Position numbers and translations under genes: made by a program. From an uncultured Clostridia bacterium (GTDB lineage Bacteria; Bacillota_A; Clostridia; TANB77; CAG-508), in the NCBI GenBank assembly GCA_947624715.1, contig CANQLO010000024.1, forward strand, positions 1 to 29,110: a stretch of DNA of 29,110 bases, in the 5' to 3' direction. This document shows, in pieces, positions 20,195-27,494 of this stretch. The notes under the pieces were generated by a model. It did not search any database and was not told the origin of the DNA. It saw only the letters and a list, made by a program, of their open reading frames with translations. Each line of letters starts with the position of its first letter. Position 1 is the stretch's first letter.

Positions 20195-20341
20195 AACTTT
20201 CCTCCGCATAATTATATTTACATAAACTCAATCAAAATGCTCATACAAGAATGTTTATAGTTTGCTTTATAATAATTTCCTATTCTTTAATAAGAATAAT
20301 ACACTTTTTTATTTTTTTCAATATTTATTGTTTAAATTAAT

Positions 20342-20379
20342 CATAAAAATATACAAGTGATATTGCTAACACCTGTATA
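20342..20379 (-). terminator. terminator-like hairpin in the adhE leader
   Basis: On the minus strand ATACAGGTG (20371-20379) pairs with CACTTGTAT (20351-20359), including one G-U pair, around an 11-base loop, and is followed by ATTTTTATG. It would stop or attenuate any minus-strand transcript entering from beyond 20380. Whether it is an adhE attenuator or only insulation from upstream reading is not decided by sequence. Confidence 0.45.
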
Positions 20380-20402
20380 TAGACTTTTTATATTTCTTAC
20401 TA

Positions 20403-20436
20403 TGTCAATAACCTCCGTCCCTATTGACATTGACAT
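20403..20436. repeat. palindromic repeat unit, locus A
   Basis: TGTCAATA (20403-20410) and TATTGACA (20422-20429) are perfect inverted arms around ACCTCCGTCCC. An extra TTGACAT follows at once. This is one unit in reverse orientation relative to the GGGACGGAGG form, belonging to the family seen at 24681-24826, 26717-26774 and 27495-27531. Confidence 0.85.
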
Positions 20437-20539
20437 TATAACTCTATTTTAAATTCAATGATGATATTATAAAATATTCACTGATGACCATATTTTTATT
20501 AATTTTATTGTTATAAAATAGATAAAGAGGTGAAAAAAA

Positions 20540-20752
20540 ATGGCTGATTTTATTATAAAAAGTAGAAGAAGAAAAGATTATACTCAATTTACTGCTAGAA
20601 TAGAGACTGATACATTGGATAATATTAAAAAGATAGTAGAAGATAATAATTTAATCTCTATTAATGAGTTTATTAATGATTGTTTGAAGTTTGCTATTGA
20701 TAATTTAAAAATTTCAGAAGTTGAAGATAATGATTTAAAAAAATTAGGCTAA
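20540..20752 (+). CDS. small ribbon-helix-helix-type protein
   Basis: The 70-residue protein has the profile of an Arc/MetJ ribbon-helix-helix DNA-binding protein: a basic N-terminus (KSRRRK), a short strand around YTQFTARIE (about 14-22), a first helix (about 24-36) and a second helix beginning at INEFINDCLKFAIDN (about 40-54). Such proteins bind DNA as dimers through the paired strand and act as local repressors or antitoxins. No toxin gene is next to it: the following gene is a pseudouridine synthase on the other strand. The ribosome binding site is AGAGGTG before ATG 20540, and a terminator overlaps the stop codon, so it is a single-gene unit. The target is unknown; adhE is the divergent neighbour. 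Confidence 0.7.
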   Translation: MADFIIKSRRRKDYTQFTARIETDTLDNIKKIVEDNNLISINEFINDCLKFAIDNLKISEVEDNDLKKLG

Positions 20753-20772
20753 TACATTAGCCTATTTTTTTT
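20737..20772. terminator. bidirectional terminator between RHH and pseudouridine synthase genes
   Basis: TAGGCTAA (20745-20752) pairs with TTAGCCTA (20757-20764) around TACA. A run of eight T's follows on the plus side and an A run precedes it. It overlaps the RHH stop codon and serves the converging genes on both strands. Confidence 0.85.
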
Positions 20773-21463
20773 ATCCATTATAATTATCTAAATCAAGCTC
20801 TTTTAACTGTTCCCACATTCCTATTTTTTCTGGTAAGTCTTCGAATTTCATTTTTTCTTTTGTAGTTGGATGTTCTATTTCTAATCTATATGCCCATAGG
20901 CATAAGTTTTTATTTGATTCTCTTCCATGGTACTTTCCATCACCTATTATGCTGTGTCCTCTGCTTGAGAGCTGTACTCTTATTTGATGATGTCTTCCTG
21001 TATGTAAGTTTATTTTTAATACAGATACATTTTCTTTTTCATCATATTTTAAAACTTCATAATCTAAACTTGCTTTTTTGCTATTTTTCTTATTTTCCCT
21101 AACAACATAACTTGTATTATTTTTCTGGTCTTTCCACAAATAGTCCTCTAAAGTATCTTTTGTCTTTTCCATTTTTCCATTAACTATTGCTAAATATGTC
21201 TTTTTTAGAGTTTTATTTCTTACTTGTTCACTGAGTCTTGATGCAGCTTTTGATGTTTTTGCAAATACCATAACTCCGCCTACTGGTCTATCTAATCTAT
21301 GTACTAGTCCTAAATAAACATTTCCCGGCTTATCATATTTTTCTTTTAAATATTCTTTTATAATAGTAAGCATATCTTTATCTTCAGTCTTATCTGCTTG
21401 TGATGGAATATTTACTATTTTTTCTACTACAATTATGTGATTATCTTCATATAATACTTTCAT
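20771..21463 (-). CDS. RluA-family RNA pseudouridine synthase
   Basis: The 230-residue protein is the catalytic domain alone, without an S4 RNA-binding domain. The catalytic Asp is D58 in the family motif HRLDRPVGG (55-63). The later TGRHHQIRVQLS is the second conserved family block. It converts uridine to pseudouridine in rRNA or tRNA; the exact site cannot be told from sequence. Short single-domain RluA proteins of this kind are common in Bacillota. GGAAAA precedes ATG 21463. Its stop lies inside the shared terminator with the RHH gene; the methyltransferase gene is 76 bases upstream on the same strand, so both RNA-modifying enzymes may share a transcript. Confidence 0.9.
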   Translation of the reverse strand: MKVLYEDNHIIVVEKIVNIPSQADKTEDKDMLTIIKEYLKEKYDKPGNVYLGLVHRLDRPVGGVMVFAKTSKAASRLSEQVRNKTLKKTYLAIVNGKMEKTKDTLEDYLWKDQKNNTSYVVRENKKNSKKASLDYEVLKYDEKENVSVLKINLHTGRHHQIRVQLSSRGHSIIGDGKYHGRESNKNLCLWAYRLEIEHPTTKEKMKFEDLPEKIGMWEQLKELDLDNYNG

Positions 21464-21539
21464 TTAATTTTCCTTTTTAATTTTACTATTTCTTTGCATT
21501 ATTCCTTTATTAGCTATTCTTTATAGTTTCTATTCAATT

Positions 21540-22403
21540 CTAGCTTTCCCATCTTCCATAAATTCCACATGGAAGTACTAACTTAGAATTCTTCATTGGA
21601 AGTCCTACTTCACCACTTGAAAACTTTCCTTTTAATTTACTTGGAAGCATTGTTCTTAACATATTTTCTAGAACAATACTTGATATCCCTGTTGTATATG
21701 AATTTATTAAAAAGAATAATGGTTTGTCAGATAAAACTTTCATGCATAGATTAACTAAATCAGAAATATTATCTTCAAATTTCCATACTTCTCCATTAGT
21801 TCCTCTTCCATAAGAAGGTGGATCCATTATAATTGCATCATATTTATTTCCACGTCTTATTTCTCTATTTACAAACTTAACAACATCATCTATTAAAAAT
21901 CTAACCGGTCTTTCTCTTAATCCAGAACTTGTTACATTTTCTTTTGCCCATTCTACCATACCTTTTGAACTATCAACATGTGTAACTGATGCACCTGCAT
22001 AAAGGCAAGCAACAGTTGCTCCTCCTGTGTATGCAAATAAATTTAATACCTTAATTTCTCTATCACTATTTCTAATTTTTTCAATCATCCAATCCCAATT
22101 AACTGCTTGCTCAGGAAATAAGCCTGTATGCTTAAATCCCATAGGCTTTATATTAAATGTTAAATCTTTATATTTAACTTGCCAAGATTTTGGAATAGTA
22201 TTTTTATAATCCCAAGCACCTCCACCAGTGCTACTTCTCTTATAAATTGCATTGGCTTTTTCCCACAACTGTGGATAAGTTTTGTCTTTCCATATAATTT
22301 GTGGGTCTGGTCTTACTAATAAAACATTATTCCATCTTTCCAACTTTTCTCCATTTGCCATATCTAATATTTCGTAATCTTTCCAATTATTTGCTATATC
22401 CAT
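21540..22403 (-). CDS. class I SAM-dependent methyltransferase, RlmI/RlmK-like
   Basis: The 287-residue protein has the Rossmann SAM-binding motif VLNLFAYTGGATVA (119-132), the acidic end of the second strand in VTHVDSSKGM, and the target-base motif DPPSYGRG (194-201). The preceding KHTGLFPEQ is typical of the RlmI/Methyltrans_SAM family, which methylates bases of 23S rRNA. It lacks the N-terminal PUA domain of E. coli RlmI, so the substrate may differ. AAAGGATG lies before ATG 22403. The leader contains a possible stem at 22452-22513. Confidence 0.85.
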   Translation of the reverse strand: MDIANNWKDYEILDMANGEKLERWNNVLLVRPDPQIIWKDKTYPQLWEKANAIYKRSSTGGGAWDYKNTIPKSWQVKYKDLTFNIKPMGFKHTGLFPEQAVNWDWMIEKIRNSDREIKVLNLFAYTGGATVACLYAGASVTHVDSSKGMVEWAKENVTSSGLRERPVRFLIDDVVKFVNREIRRGNKYDAIIMDPPSYGRGTNGEVWKFEDNISDLVNLCMKVLSDKPLFFLINSYTTGISSIVLENMLRTMLPSKLKGKFSSGEVGLPMKNSKLVLPCGIYGRWES

Positions 22404-22451
22404 TATTACATCCTTTCAAGATTTACAATAAGCTAAGCTTCTAAATCACTT

Positions 22452-22513
22452 GCAACAAGTTAGGCTGACACAACAACAAAGCTAAGCCAATTCAATGAGA
22501 CAAGCCTAGTTGC
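22452..22513 (-). other. possible structured leader of the methyltransferase gene
   Basis: On the minus strand GCAACTAGGCT (22513-22503) can pair with AGCCTA and GTTGC (22466-22452) with a four-base bulge, enclosing about 36 bases. The tract is less AT-rich than its surroundings and also holds repeated GCTTAGCTT words. It may be an RNA structure or a decayed repeat; it matches no riboswitch I know. Confidence 0.3.
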
Positions 22514-22518
22514 ATTAT

Positions 22519-22623
22519 TTATAATAAACTAAGCATCATTACAAAATTGTATATCATAACTCCTAACATAGCTTGTACAAAAACTGCTAAAACTACTAAA
22601 CTTATAAATATTTTTTTACCCAT
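22519..22623 (-). CDS. 34-residue single-helix membrane peptide
   Basis: A minus-strand frame starts at ATG 22623, six bases after a strong AGGAGG site (22630-22635), and ends at TAA (22519-22521). The peptide begins MGKKIFISLVVLAVFVQAML and continues GVMIYNFVMMLSLL: two Lys then an almost unbroken hydrophobic stretch, that is, one membrane helix with the N-terminus inside. The strength of the ribosome binding site and the clean charge pattern support a real gene. It lies between uvrC and the methyltransferase gene on the same strand. Function unknown; small membrane regulators or type I toxin-like peptides look similar, but no antisense RNA was identified. Confidence 0.55.
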   Translation of the reverse strand: MGKKIFISLVVLAVFVQAMLGVMIYNFVMMLSLL

Positions 22624-22760
22624 AACTCCCCTCCTATAATAAATATATTCAGGGTATGATTTTTTATTCTATAAATCGTTCGTCTAGTTTTTACTTAAAT
22701 TTACATTTTTATAAATTATTCTTTGTATTTCTGCTAAAATATTATCTTTCAATCTAAAGT

Positions 22761-22819
22761 TTTATTTTTACGAACTATCTTTTAATTTAATCTTTTATTT
22801 TTTTACAAACTATCTTTTA
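22761..22819. repeat. tandem duplication over the uvrC stop codon
   Basis: The block at 22794-22819, which holds the last codons of uvrC and its stop, recurs at 22761-22784 with one substitution and two fewer bases. Both share ACTATCTTTTA preceded by CAA or CGA. The second copy lies just after the gene. Confidence 0.6.
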
Positions 22820-24650
22820 TCTTTTGAGCCAGAGTACTATTTATACCTTTTATTTTTGCAATTTCTTCAACACTTGCTTGTTTTATGTTTTCTACACTAC
22901 CAAATTCCTTTAATAATGCTATTTTCTTTACTGTACCAATTCCACTTATTTCATCTAGCTTAGATTTAGTCATAGATTTATCTCTTAAAAATTTATGATA
23001 TCCTATTGCAGTATCATGTACTGCATTTTGGAAATTAGTTATTAAGTTAAATAAATCTTCTGATATTTCTATTTCTTTTCTATTAACATCCATTAAAGCC
23101 CTTGTTTGATGTTTATCATTTTTAACCATTCCATAAACTTTGATGTCTAAATTTTTTCCTATTTCTTTTTCAATATTTTTAATTGCTTGCATTGTTGCTT
23201 TTATCTGTGTAATACCACCATCTGCAAGAATCAAGTCAGGAAGTTTTCCGAATCCTTTTGAGTCCCCATACTTTTCTATAACTTCTTTTGGCAAGTTTTC
23301 TTTACCGCTTAACTCTACTGAATGTCTAAGTCTTCTAGTCACAACCTCTTCCATACATTTAGGATCATCTTGTTCATAGACTGTTTTTATCTTAAATCTT
23401 CTTGATAAATTTTTCTTAATCTGTCCATCTATCATAACACACATTCCGGCGACCATATATTCACCTGAAATATTTGATATATCATAAGATTCTATTTTTC
23501 TTGGAAGCCTATCTAAATTAAGTACATCTTTCAATTCTACAATAACATTTTTATGAGATTTTTCTTTATTGTCTAGTGTAATTTTAGCATTGTTTTCAGC
23601 CATTTCTACAAGTTTAATTTTTTCACCTTTTTGAGGAACTTTTATTTCAACTTTTCTATCCGCTTCTTTAGTAAGCCATACTTCCAAAAGTTCTCTTTCT
23701 TCAAAATCATCTCTAATCATTATCTTATTTGGGAAAAATGTTCTTCCTGTGTAATACTGTTTAATAAAATTTGATATAATTTCTTTATTATCTTCATCAT
23801 TAAGCCCTTTTAAGAAAAAGTTATCTCTTCCAACCATTTTGCTATTTCTAATATAGAAAATATCTATACATATTTCTTGTTCATTTCTAGCTATTCCAAT
23901 TACATCTATATCATTATCGGATATATTCGAAACTTTTTGTCTTTGTGAAATTCTTTCAACTGCTATAAGTTCATCCCTTACAATAGCAGCTTTTTCAAAT
24001 TCCTGTTTTTCAGATAAACTAATCATTTCCTTTTTTAGTTCTTTTTTTACATCATCAATTTTTCCATCTAAAATGGAAATTATCTGATTTATCTGCTTTC
24101 TATAATCCTCTTTTGAAATATACCCCATGCATGGAGCTAAACACTTTTTTATATGATAATTAAGACAAGCTCTATCTTTATATTTAAAACTTTTACATTG
24201 TCTTATCTTAAATTTCGATTTAATAAAATCAACCATTTCCTTTGCAGCACCAGCATTTGGATATGGTCCAAAATATTTTGCTCCATCATTTAAGATTTTT
24301 CTAGTAATATAAATATCTGGAAAATCAGCCTTTACATTTATTTTAATATATGGATAAGTTTTATCATCTTTTAAAAGCACATTAAATTTAGGCATATTTT
24401 TCTTAATTAGATTACATTCTAATATAAGTGCCTCTGCTTCGTTATCACAAACAATATACTCAAAGTGGTCTATTAAAGCTACCATATTCAATATTCTTTG
24501 AGTTTTATTTGTTTTTCTGAAATATGAAGTTACTCTTCTTTTTAATGAAATTGCCTTTCCTACATATATTATTTTGTCATTTTTGTCATGCATGATATAT
24601 ACGCCCGGTTTTTGAGGCAATTTTTTTAATTCTTCTTCTATATTAAACAT
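22803..24650 (-). CDS. uvrC: excinuclease ABC subunit C
   Basis: The 615-residue protein is full length. A GIY-YIG nuclease domain (GVYIMHDKN and IIYVGKA, about 16-33) makes the 3' cut. A four-Cys cluster (C152, C162, C170, C174) matches the iron-sulfur site reported for E. coli UvrC. The UVR helix pair lies at about 196-231. The RNase H-like half, with acidic residues in SYDISNISG and LILADGG, makes the 5' cut, and a double helix-hairpin-helix ends the protein (about 566-615). It acts with UvrA and UvrB in nucleotide excision repair. No Shine-Dalgarno sequence precedes ATG 24650; instead TATAAT ends only six bases before it, so the mRNA is predicted to be leaderless. The next Met is at residue 20, inside the conserved domain, so no later start is likely. 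Confidence 0.96.
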   Translation of the reverse strand: MFNIEEELKKLPQKPGVYIMHDKNDKIIYVGKAISLKRRVTSYFRKTNKTQRILNMVALIDHFEYIVCDNEAEALILECNLIKKNMPKFNVLLKDDKTYPYIKINVKADFPDIYITRKILNDGAKYFGPYPNAGAAKEMVDFIKSKFKIRQCKSFKYKDRACLNYHIKKCLAPCMGYISKEDYRKQINQIISILDGKIDDVKKELKKEMISLSEKQEFEKAAIVRDELIAVERISQRQKVSNISDNDIDVIGIARNEQEICIDIFYIRNSKMVGRDNFFLKGLNDEDNKEIISNFIKQYYTGRTFFPNKIMIRDDFEERELLEVWLTKEADRKVEIKVPQKGEKIKLVEMAENNAKITLDNKEKSHKNVIVELKDVLNLDRLPRKIESYDISNISGEYMVAGMCVMIDGQIKKNLSRRFKIKTVYEQDDPKCMEEVVTRRLRHSVELSGKENLPKEVIEKYGDSKGFGKLPDLILADGGITQIKATMQAIKNIEKEIGKNLDIKVYGMVKNDKHQTRALMDVNRKEIEISEDLFNLITNFQNAVHDTAIGYHKFLRDKSMTKSKLDEISGIGTVKKIALLKEFGSVENIKQASVEEIAKIKGINSTLAQKIKDSL

Positions 24651-24656
24651 ATATAA

Positions 24657-24686
24657 ATTATATCAAAAAATAGGCTTTTCTGTCAA
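24657..24686 (-). promoter_or_regulatory. uvrC promoter with repeat-derived -35
   Basis: The minus strand has TTGACA (24681-24686), an 18-base spacer and TATAAT (24657-24662) preceded by TGA. Both hexamers are perfect. The -35 is the outermost TGTCAA half-site of the palindromic repeat cluster. The expected transcription start falls on or within a base or two of the uvrC ATG. Confidence 0.75.
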
Positions 24687-24826
24687 TGTTAATGTCAACG
24701 TGTCAACGGGGACGGAGGTTTTTGACAATAATTGTCTGCCATGAAAAAAAGTGTCAATCATCTCCGTCCCCGTTGACATCTCCGTCCCCGTTGACATGTC
24801 CCGTTGACAATCCGTCCCTATTGACA
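24681..24826. repeat. palindromic repeat cluster, locus B
   Basis: A forward unit (24701-24727) and a reverse unit (24752-24778) face each other. TGTCAACGGGGACGGAG (24701-24717) has a perfect 17-base inverse at 24762-24778. The 18-base block TCTCCGTCCCCGTTGACA occurs twice in direct tandem (24761-24778, 24779-24796), followed by a 13-base truncated copy (24797-24809) and a 17-base variant (24810-24826). Two further TGTCAA half-sites lie at 24681-24697. The cluster fills the whole divergent gap between uvrC and glmS. Confidence 0.9.
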
Positions 24827-24850
24827 CTTTTTTTTATTTTGTTATATATT
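24821..24850 (+). promoter_or_regulatory. glmS promoter with repeat-derived -35
   Basis: TTGACA (24821-24826), the end of the last repeat unit, is followed after 18 bases by TATATT (24845-24850), or after 16 by TATATA. The leader to ATG 24880 would be about 23 bases, with AAGGAGG at 24867-24873. This leaves no room for a glmS ribozyme. Confidence 0.6.
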
Positions 24851-24879
24851 ATATACTATAAAAAATAAGGAGGCATAAT

Positions 24880-26700
24880 ATGTGTGGAATTGTTGGATAC
24901 ATAGGTAATAAGAAAGCTGTGCCAGTTCTTATAAATGGTTTGCTTTCACTTGAATACAGAGGTTATGATTCAGCAGGAATCGCTGTACTTAATCAATCAA
25001 ATAATGAATATGAATTAAAAGTTGTTAAAGATAAAGGAAGAGTTAAAAGTTTAGAGGATAATCCAGAATTGGAGACTTTGTTAGGAACCGTTGGTATAGC
25101 TCATACTAGATGGGCTACTCATGGTGTGCCTTCTAAGGAAAATTCTCATCCTCATCTTGATAATTCAAAACAGTTTGCTGTTGTTCATAATGGAATTATT
25201 GAGAACTACGTTGAGTTAAGAAAGATGCTGCAAGATAATGGATATACTTTGTACTCTGAAACAGATACAGAAGTTATACCAAATTTAATACACATGAATT
25301 ATAATGGAAATATTTTAGAAGCAGTTTCTAAAACTATGAAAAAACTAAAAGGAAGTTATGCAATAGAGGTTATCTCTCCTTTATTCCCTGATAAAATAAT
25401 TGTTGCCAAAAAAGATAGTCCATTAGTTATTGGAATCGGAAATGATGAAAATTACATTGCTTCAGATATTCCTGCTGCTTTAACTCATACAAATAATTTC
25501 TATTTCTTAGATGAAGAAGAAATCGGTGTTGTTGAAAAAGATAGTATTAAGTTTTATGACATTAATTTAATAGAAACTCAAAAAGATGTTAAAAATATCG
25601 AATGGGATGCTGAAAGTAGTGAAAAGAACGGTTTTGAAGATTATATGTTAAAAGAAATTTATGAGCAACCCCAAGCAATACGTGAAACTATTGGTTCACG
25701 ATTATCTTTAAATGAAAAAGTTAATCTTGAATTAGAAGGTCTTGATTTTACTAAATTTAATAAAATATACATAGTAGCCTGTGGAACTGCAATGCATGCT
25801 GGAATAGCTGCAAAATATTCTTTAGAAAATTTTTGCAAGATTCCAACTGAAGTTGATATGGCTTCAGAATTTCGTTATAGAAATCCTTTAGTTAATGAAC
25901 ATACTTTATGTATTTTCATTAGTCAATCAGGTGAAACTGCTGATACAATAGCTGCTTTAAGATTAGCAAAAAAAGCTGGTGCTACAACTATTTCTGTCGT
26001 AAATGTAATTGGTAGTTCTATAACAAGACTATCTGATTACACTTTATATACTCATGCTGGTCCTGAAATAGCAGTTGCTTCAACTAAAGCATATACTTGT
26101 CAAGTTATTATTTTAAATATTTTAGCAATTTACATTGCTGAGTCATTAGGATATACTTCTGGCGAATTAAATAAATTTAAAATTGACTTATTGGAGTTAC
26201 CTGATAAAGTTAAAGATACGTTAGAAACAATGGATCAAATAAAAGATTTTGCAGAAAAAGTTTATAAACAAAAAGATTTATATTTTATTGGAAGAGGCTT
26301 AGACTATGCTGTTTCAATGGAAGGTTCTTTAAAATTAAAAGAAATATCATATATACATTCAGAGGCTTATGCAGCAGGAGAATTAAAACATGGTCCTATT
26401 GCCTTAATAGAAAAAGGCACTACTGTTATCGGAATTGCAACAAATCATATAACAACTGAAAAAACTCTAAGCAATTTAGAGGAAGCAATCACTCGAGGAG
26501 CAAGTGTTTTATTAATTACAAATCAAGAAATAAAAAATGATAAAATTGATTTAATAGTTAACATACCAGATACTGATTCTTATCTATCACCTATTTTATC
26601 AGTTATTCCTCTTCAACTTTTTGCATATTACATTTCTAAAAATAAAAAATTAGATGTTGATAAGCCACGTAACTTAGCTAAATCTGTTACTGTTGAATAA
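24880..26700 (+). CDS. glmS: glutamine-fructose-6-phosphate aminotransferase (isomerizing)
   Basis: The 606-residue protein is full length. After removal of Met, Cys2 is the N-terminal nucleophile of the glutaminase domain (MCGIVGYIG, HTRWATHG, VHNGIIEN). Two SIS sugar-phosphate domains follow, with CGTAMHAG (301-308), SQSGETADT (348-356), ASTKAYT (400-406) and HSEAYAAGELKHGP (493-506). The C-terminal DKPRNLAKSVTVE holds the conserved active-site lysine. It makes glucosamine-6-phosphate, the first step to UDP-GlcNAc for peptidoglycan and other wall sugars. AAGGAGG lies six bases before the ATG. Unlike many Bacillota, there is no self-cleaving glmS ribozyme in the leader, so feedback control must work otherwise or be absent. 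Palindromic repeats flank the gene on both sides. Confidence 0.97.
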   Translation: MCGIVGYIGNKKAVPVLINGLLSLEYRGYDSAGIAVLNQSNNEYELKVVKDKGRVKSLEDNPELETLLGTVGIAHTRWATHGVPSKENSHPHLDNSKQFAVVHNGIIENYVELRKMLQDNGYTLYSETDTEVIPNLIHMNYNGNILEAVSKTMKKLKGSYAIEVISPLFPDKIIVAKKDSPLVIGIGNDENYIASDIPAALTHTNNFYFLDEEEIGVVEKDSIKFYDINLIETQKDVKNIEWDAESSEKNGFEDYMLKEIYEQPQAIRETIGSRLSLNEKVNLELEGLDFTKFNKIYIVACGTAMHAGIAAKYSLENFCKIPTEVDMASEFRYRNPLVNEHTLCIFISQSGETADTIAALRLAKKAGATTISVVNVIGSSITRLSDYTLYTHAGPEIAVASTKAYTCQVIILNILAIYIAESLGYTSGELNKFKIDLLELPDKVKDTLETMDQIKDFAEKVYKQKDLYFIGRGLDYAVSMEGSLKLKEISYIHSEAYAAGELKHGPIALIEKGTTVIGIATNHITTEKTLSNLEEAITRGASVLLITNQEIKNDKIDLIVNIPDTDSYLSPILSVIPLQLFAYYISKNKKLDVDKPRNLAKSVTVE

Positions 26701-26774
26701 TTGTCAATGTCAATGGTGTCAAAGGGGACGGAGGATTTTGACATTTTGTGTCAATAACCTCCATCCCTTTGACA
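26701..26774. repeat. palindromic repeat pair, locus C
   Basis: A forward unit (26717-26743) and a reverse unit (26749-26774) are separated by only five bases and are nearly perfect inverse copies, so they can fold into one long hairpin of about 26 base pairs. TGTCAATGTCAATGG precedes them. The pair fills the gap between the stop codons of glmS and bofA and may act as a barrier to converging transcription, although it has no T run. Confidence 0.88.
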
Positions 26775-27041
26775 TCAAATTATTCCAAATATCTTTAACA
26801 AAACTAATAAGCATGCTCCTGGTATTCCTAAAATTCCAACAACTACCGAATTAACTATACTAAATCCTATATGAAAATTAAAAGAAGTCCCTACCAAATT
26901 TATCAAAAATATAATTAATGCTCCTAAAATAGAATTTCCTATTAATTTTATAATCTTCTTTAATGGAAAAGAAAAATATTTTCCAAAAACAATTAAAATT
27001 GCTATACAAGCTATAAATGATAAAATAATCCTATTGTCCAT
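26775..27041 (-). CDS. bofA: BofA-family protein (pro-sigma-K processing inhibitor)
   Basis: The 88-residue membrane protein has three hydrophobic segments and the BofA hallmark near its end, GILGIPGACLLVLLKI, with KKIIKLIGNSILGALIIFLI in the middle. In Bacillus BofA sits in the outer forespore membrane and holds the SpoIVFB protease inactive until pro-sigma-K should be cut. Its presence suggests a sporulating ancestor or organism, but bofA relatives also persist in clostridia with altered late sporulation. AGGTGG precedes ATG 27041. The DUF2508 gene lies 55 bases upstream, keeping the yaaL-bofA order known from Bacillus. Its stop codon abuts repeat locus C. Confidence 0.88.
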   Translation of the reverse strand: MDNRIILSFIACIAILIVFGKYFSFPLKKIIKLIGNSILGALIIFLINLVGTSFNFHIGFSIVNSVVVGILGIPGACLLVLLKIFGII

Positions 27042-27096
27042 CTTTGTCCCACCTTTGATTTAATTGTATGATGGACAAATTTATTTTATGATAATT

Positions 27097-27345
27097 CTAA
27101 GCAAGTTTTTCTACTTCTATTCCTCTAACTTTTGCAAGTTTTATTAAACTATCTAGCTTTGATTGAATTGCCTTTATTTTATAAATATAATAGTCAACTA
27201 AGTCATTTGTATTAGCAAATTCAAAATTTCTGTTTGCATTAGTAAGTTGAGCTCTTGTGTTTATTATGTTCCTTAATATTTCTTTTTTTTCCTCCTCCTC
27301 TGTCATTTCTATAAAAACTTTATCTGTTAAAAACTTTTCCCCCAT
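27097..27345 (-). CDS. DUF2508 (YaaL-like) protein
   Basis: ATG 27345 is chosen because GGAGG (27350-27354) lies just before it; the longer frame from 27402 adds 19 residues without any such site. The 82-residue product is helical and charged: an acidic stretch EMTEEEEKKEILRNII, then 'TRAQLTNANRNFEFANTNDL' and VDYYIYKIKAIQSKLDSLIK. The pattern 'A...F..a...lvD.yiY.i.a.q..l..L...' fits DUF2508/YaaL. In Bacillus the order is recR-yaaL-bofA; here bofA follows as expected, but recR and dnaX are not present and serS lies divergently. The biochemical function is unknown. Confidence 0.8.
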   Translation of the reverse strand: MGEKFLTDKVFIEMTEEEEKKEILRNIINTRAQLTNANRNFEFANTNDLVDYYIYKIKAIQSKLDSLIKLAKVRGIEVEKLA

Positions 27346-27494
27346 TTTTCCTCCAATATATTTATAATTTACACTTAATATTATATTCACAAGAATTTCC
27401 AAATATTCATATTTTTAGAAATTGTAATTCTAATGTAAAATACAATGTTTAAATCTATAATTATAACGTTTTCAAAATAAATTTTCTTCAATAA

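Larger units (their letters stand above)
20195..20539. other. divergent intergenic region between adhE and the RHH gene
   Basis: This 345-base gap holds the adhE ribosome binding site, a hairpin with a U tract facing adhE (20342-20379) and one palindromic repeat unit (20403-20436). A weak minus-strand promoter, TTGAAA then TATTCT after 17 bases, lies near 20295-20325, downstream of the hairpin. No confident promoter was found for the plus-strand RHH gene. Confidence 0.5.

Noticed and set aside
20195..20209. Upstream adhE start at 20209
   Set aside because: It lies before the GGAGG that serves ATG 20194.
20195..20539. Rex redox operator upstream of adhE
   Set aside because: No TTGTTAAN4TTAACAA or close variant was found; only a half-like TTGTTTAAATTAA.
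20540..20752. RHH protein as antitoxin of a toxin-antitoxin pair
   Set aside because: No small partner gene overlaps or follows it; a terminator sits at its stop codon.
24761..24826. Tandem repeats as a CRISPR array
   Set aside because: Units follow each other without spacers, decay in length, and the same unit occurs alone or inverted elsewhere.
24686..24868. Plus-strand 60-residue frame with repeated SPSPLT
   Set aside because: It is a translation of the palindromic repeat cluster and the glmS promoter; the repeated peptide only reflects the 18-base tandem DNA.
26775..27041. Proof that the organism sporulates
   Set aside because: bofA alone is not enough; no other sporulation gene is in the window.
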